A stretch of DNA of 7,906 bases from contig CAXMRP010000113.1 in the NCBI GenBank assembly GCA_964196155.1, positions 1-7,906 of the forward strand. The letters run 5' to 3'. Origin of the DNA: CAXMRP01 sp964196155 (GTDB taxonomy: Bacteria; Pseudomonadota; Alphaproteobacteria; Rhizobiales; Afifellaceae). Positions 6,215-7,906 of this stretch are shown one piece after another. Position numbers and translations under genes: made by a program. Position 1 is the first letter of the stretch; every line of letters starts with the position of its first letter. The notes below the pieces were generated by a model, which searched no databases, was not told where the DNA came from, and was given only the letters and a program-made list of their open reading frames with translations.

Positions 6215-7193
6215 TCGTCAGGACGGACCAAAAGGTTCCCGGCGCCATCGCCTTTGCCTTGCCGACCAGCTTTTCCCCACCGATCCTGGCGAGATAGTCG
6301 TAGACCCTGGCGGTATCGGCTTCTTCCTCGCCGATCGGACGCGACGGGATTCCCTGGCGATAGCGTTTGACCAGCGTGTCGAACACCGCCTCGTCATCGG
6401 CCTTCATCATTGGTTTCAGCCGCTCCCAGGCTTCGCCTGAGGTCGCAAGCAGCGCCTTGGCATCGCGCGAGGCGGCAACAAATCCAAGCACGCTTTCGAC
6501 ATTTTCACTCGCCCATGTCTCGTTGAAGACATAGCCGATCGCCGAAATCTCGCCATCAGCGCCCAGCGCTGCTGCCGCCTCCTAGGCCGAGACGAGCATG
6601 CGGTAGCCGTCCGCCTCAAGCCGGGCATTGTAGTGCCAGTAATTGATCGCCGCATCGAGTTCGCCCTGGCGCAGCTTTTCGACCAGCAGCGGCGGCGCCG
6701 CGAAGGCCTGCGTGGTTTGCCCGGCCAGATCGAAGCCGGCCTTGCCCTCAGCCAGCCCGCGCAGCATCAACCAGCTTTTGTCGAGCGGCCCGCCGGCAAC
6801 GCCGATCGTCTTGCCCTTCAAATCGGCAAGTGTCGCGATATCGCTGCCCGGCGGCACCATGATCGCACCGACCGAGGTTGAATAGGGAACGAATGTCAGC
6901 GGCGTTCCTTCGGCGCGCTGGCGCGAAACGAACAGCCAGTCGGAGACGATGATATCAACGGCGCCCGACATCAGCGCGATCCGCGTCGCCTCGTTGCCGG
7001 CCAAAGGAACGACGTCGAGTTCGATGCTGTTTTTCTTGTCGAGCCCGTAATGGCGGATCGTGTCGATTTCCCAGTTAACGGTGCCGAATTTCAAGACGCC
7101 GACGCGCACAGGCTCGCCAGCCATCGCAAGGCTGGCAGCAATTGCGACGCCGAGCCCTAAAACCACCGCGGCAATCGCCCTCATCTTTTCCAT
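6204..7193 (-). pseudogene. ABC importer substrate-binding protein (SsuA/NMT1-like) interrupted by an in-frame TAG
   Basis: Read through, this is 329 codons encoding a periplasmic solute-binding protein for an organic anion or related small molecule. It has a signal peptide (hydrophobic core about 6-22, likely cleavage after AMA at 25), then VRVGVLKFGTVNWEIDTI, a DIIVSDWLFVSRQR segment (80-93), LADLKGKTIGVAGG (122-135) and an AINYWHYNARL segment (182-192). Codon 204 is TAG (6582-6584), between LVSA and EAAAALG. The frame then stays open and family-like to the stop at 6204 (GYVFNETWA, PGTFWSVL). One substitution explains the lesion, for instance from CAG, GAG or AAG. A 203-residue product would lack most of lobe II and probably not work. 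From memory this subfamily also occurs near PQQ alcohol dehydrogenase loci, but none is here. The start at 7193 is chosen because GGGAGG lies 10 bases before it; the ATG at 7202 is too close to that site. Sequencing error or readthrough remain possible. Confidence 0.85.
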
Positions 7194-7203
7194 GATCGGC
7201 ATT

Positions 7204-7209
7204 CCTCCC
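7204..7209 (-). promoter_or_regulatory. Ribosome binding site of the binding-protein gene
   Basis: The minus strand reads GGGAGG, 10 bases before the ATG at 7193 and only 1 base before another in-frame ATG at 7202. Spacing favours 7193. Confidence 0.65.
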
Positions 7210-7266
7210 TCAAAGTGTTCCAATTTCAAGTCACAATAGGAAGACTTTCCCAGGAGCCTTGTTTCA

Positions 7267-7305
7267 GATCGCAATGCAATAATCGGCTATCACTTGGCTG
7301 CGATC
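7267..7305. promoter_or_regulatory. Inverted repeat in the leader of the ABC operon
   Basis: GATCGCA (7267-7273) and TGCGATC (7299-7305) are perfect 7-base arms separated by 25 bases, about 75-110 bases upstream of the binding-protein start. The position fits a regulator half-site pair for the importer operon. No -35/-10 boxes could be assigned with confidence. Confidence 0.25.
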
Positions 7306-7352
7306 AATAGGGCGCCGGCAGGATTCAGTTCCGATCAAAAATTCGCGCTGAT

Positions 7353-7607
7353 ATGTCCGTTACCCATAGCGTCGACGAAGCGAAGGTTTTGGTCGACAAG
7401 ATCGCTTTGATCGGGCTGCAGCCGGGGCGGATTGTTGATGTGATCGGCGTGAATCTCGTTCGGCCACGCTGGGCTTACGACGCCCGCGCCGAGACTCGAT
7501 ATGGGGAGTTGAGAAGCTATCTGTCGGGCCACATGCGCGAACTGGTGCTGTCGGACCCCTCCTCCGAATTCTTCGGGCGCGACCTCGCTCCGCCCCGGGA
7601 TCACTGA
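7353..7607 (+). pseudogene. 3' remnant of another ABC ATPase gene (nitrate/sulfonate class)
   Basis: The plus frame encodes 84 residues matching the end of an importer ATPase: VTHSVDEA with the switch histidine, DKIALIGLQPGRIVDVIGVNL, then RPRWAYDARAETRYGELR and SDPSSEFFGRDL. Walker A, Q-loop, signature and Walker B are all missing. Upstream codons (KIRADM) do not continue the family, so the gene is cut just before about 7356. It is on the opposite strand to the neighbouring ABC operon, and its sequence is clearly different from that operon's ATPase (MVTHNIREAVRLADHLLIF). It therefore comes from another gene, not from a local duplication. It cannot bind ATP. The ATG at 7353 has no ribosome site. 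Confidence 0.75.
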
Positions 7608-7840
7608 ATGAGTTCATAACGGGTTCAGGAACGCCGTGCGATGCAGCGCCCGACGATGAAAATGGCTCTTGCAATCGACTTCTGCGTCGGCTTCGCTGTA
7701 AGCCCATACGCCTTTTCGCTTCAGCCGCAGACGCCATCCCGCTTGGCCTCGGTGGCAACTAGCCAGTGTCCGTCATCAAATCATTCGGGACTGACGGTCG
7801 CCTGATCTAAGAGTGGCTCTGGCGCATCAGTTTGGTCACT
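7608..7840. repeat. Gene-free stretch, probable dispersed intergenic repeat
   Basis: No gene is supported. On the minus strand a frame reads GWRLRLKRKGVWAYSEAD, then DCKSHFHRRALHRTAFLNPL and a stop near 7617. I recall such peptide strings as recurrent spurious ORFs in Rhizobiaceae genomes, which would mark a repeated non-coding element. The part from about 7767 (TGTCCGTCATCAAATC onward) may be the outer end of the mobile element whose reading frame follows, but no second terminal repeat is in the window. Confidence 0.35.
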
Positions 7841-7906
7841 TTATGCTGCGGCTTTGCGATTGAGCAAGCGCCGTCGTTCGATGGTCTGTCGTTTGATCCT
7901 TTCTCG
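7841..7906 (-). CDS. C-terminal tail of an unidentified protein leaving the window
   Basis: On the minus strand the last 66 bases are open and end in TAA at 7841. They encode 21 very basic residues (RERIKRQTIE, then RRRLLNRKAAA). The composition and the debris-rich setting would suit the end of an insertion-sequence transposase, but I do not recognise the family, and so short a frame could be chance. Confidence 0.3.
   Translation of the reverse strand, partial: RERIKRQTIERRRLLNRKAAA

Noticed and set aside
33..7725. Shared 13-mer TTTTCGCTTCAGC near both ends of the window (33-45 and 7713-7725), as possible element boundaries
   Set aside because: A 13-base match is about what chance gives in a window this size, and the flanks differ apart from a loose CAGAC-CCAT.

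Overview
This is a GC-rich window with heavy third-position G/C use. Its proteins (a phosphonate monoester hydrolase-like enzyme, a sulfonate/nitrate-class ABC importer, a urocanase remnant of rhizobial type) and its intergenic debris (CAGGGA-rich and AAAGCGGAAGT-type palindromes) point to an alphaproteobacterium, most likely Hyphomicrobiales (Rhizobiales). The genus cannot be read from the sequence.

Layout. (1) 143-2813, minus strand: a likely two-gene operon. A short, catalytic-domain-only MetE-like zinc protein is followed, 55 bases downstream, by a formylglycine-type sulfatase/phosphonate monoester hydrolase. (2) 2814-2960: a 147-base divergent promoter region with a compact GC-rich palindrome. 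(3) 2961-3857, plus strand: a secreted six-repeat NHL beta-propeller protein. (4) 3858-4669: 812 bases between convergent genes with no intact gene. It holds an AT-rich stretch with a 22-base perfect palindrome and phased CAGGGA repeats, a clear shard of urocanate hydratase, a three-arm palindrome cluster, and possibly a shard of a membrane permease. (5) 4670-7193, minus strand: an ABC importer operon (binding protein, permease, ATPase) in tight coupling. The binding-protein gene is interrupted by one in-frame TAG. (6) 7194-7906: leader of the ABC operon, the 3' remnant of another ABC ATPase gene, a gene-free stretch that is probably a dispersed repeat, and the tail of an unidentified minus-strand reading frame leaving the window. 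Positions 1-142, downstream of the hydrolase gene, hold no gene or convincing terminator.

How it works together. The importer would bring a small organic anion through the inner membrane. The hydrolase would cut sulfate, phosphate or phosphonate esters. The MetE-like protein has an intact zinc thiolate site and could handle a methyl or thiol group. A common pathway is only an inference from proximity. The importer may now be non-functional because of the stop codon, and the surrounding fragments of three unrelated genes show that this locus is being eroded or repeatedly rearranged.
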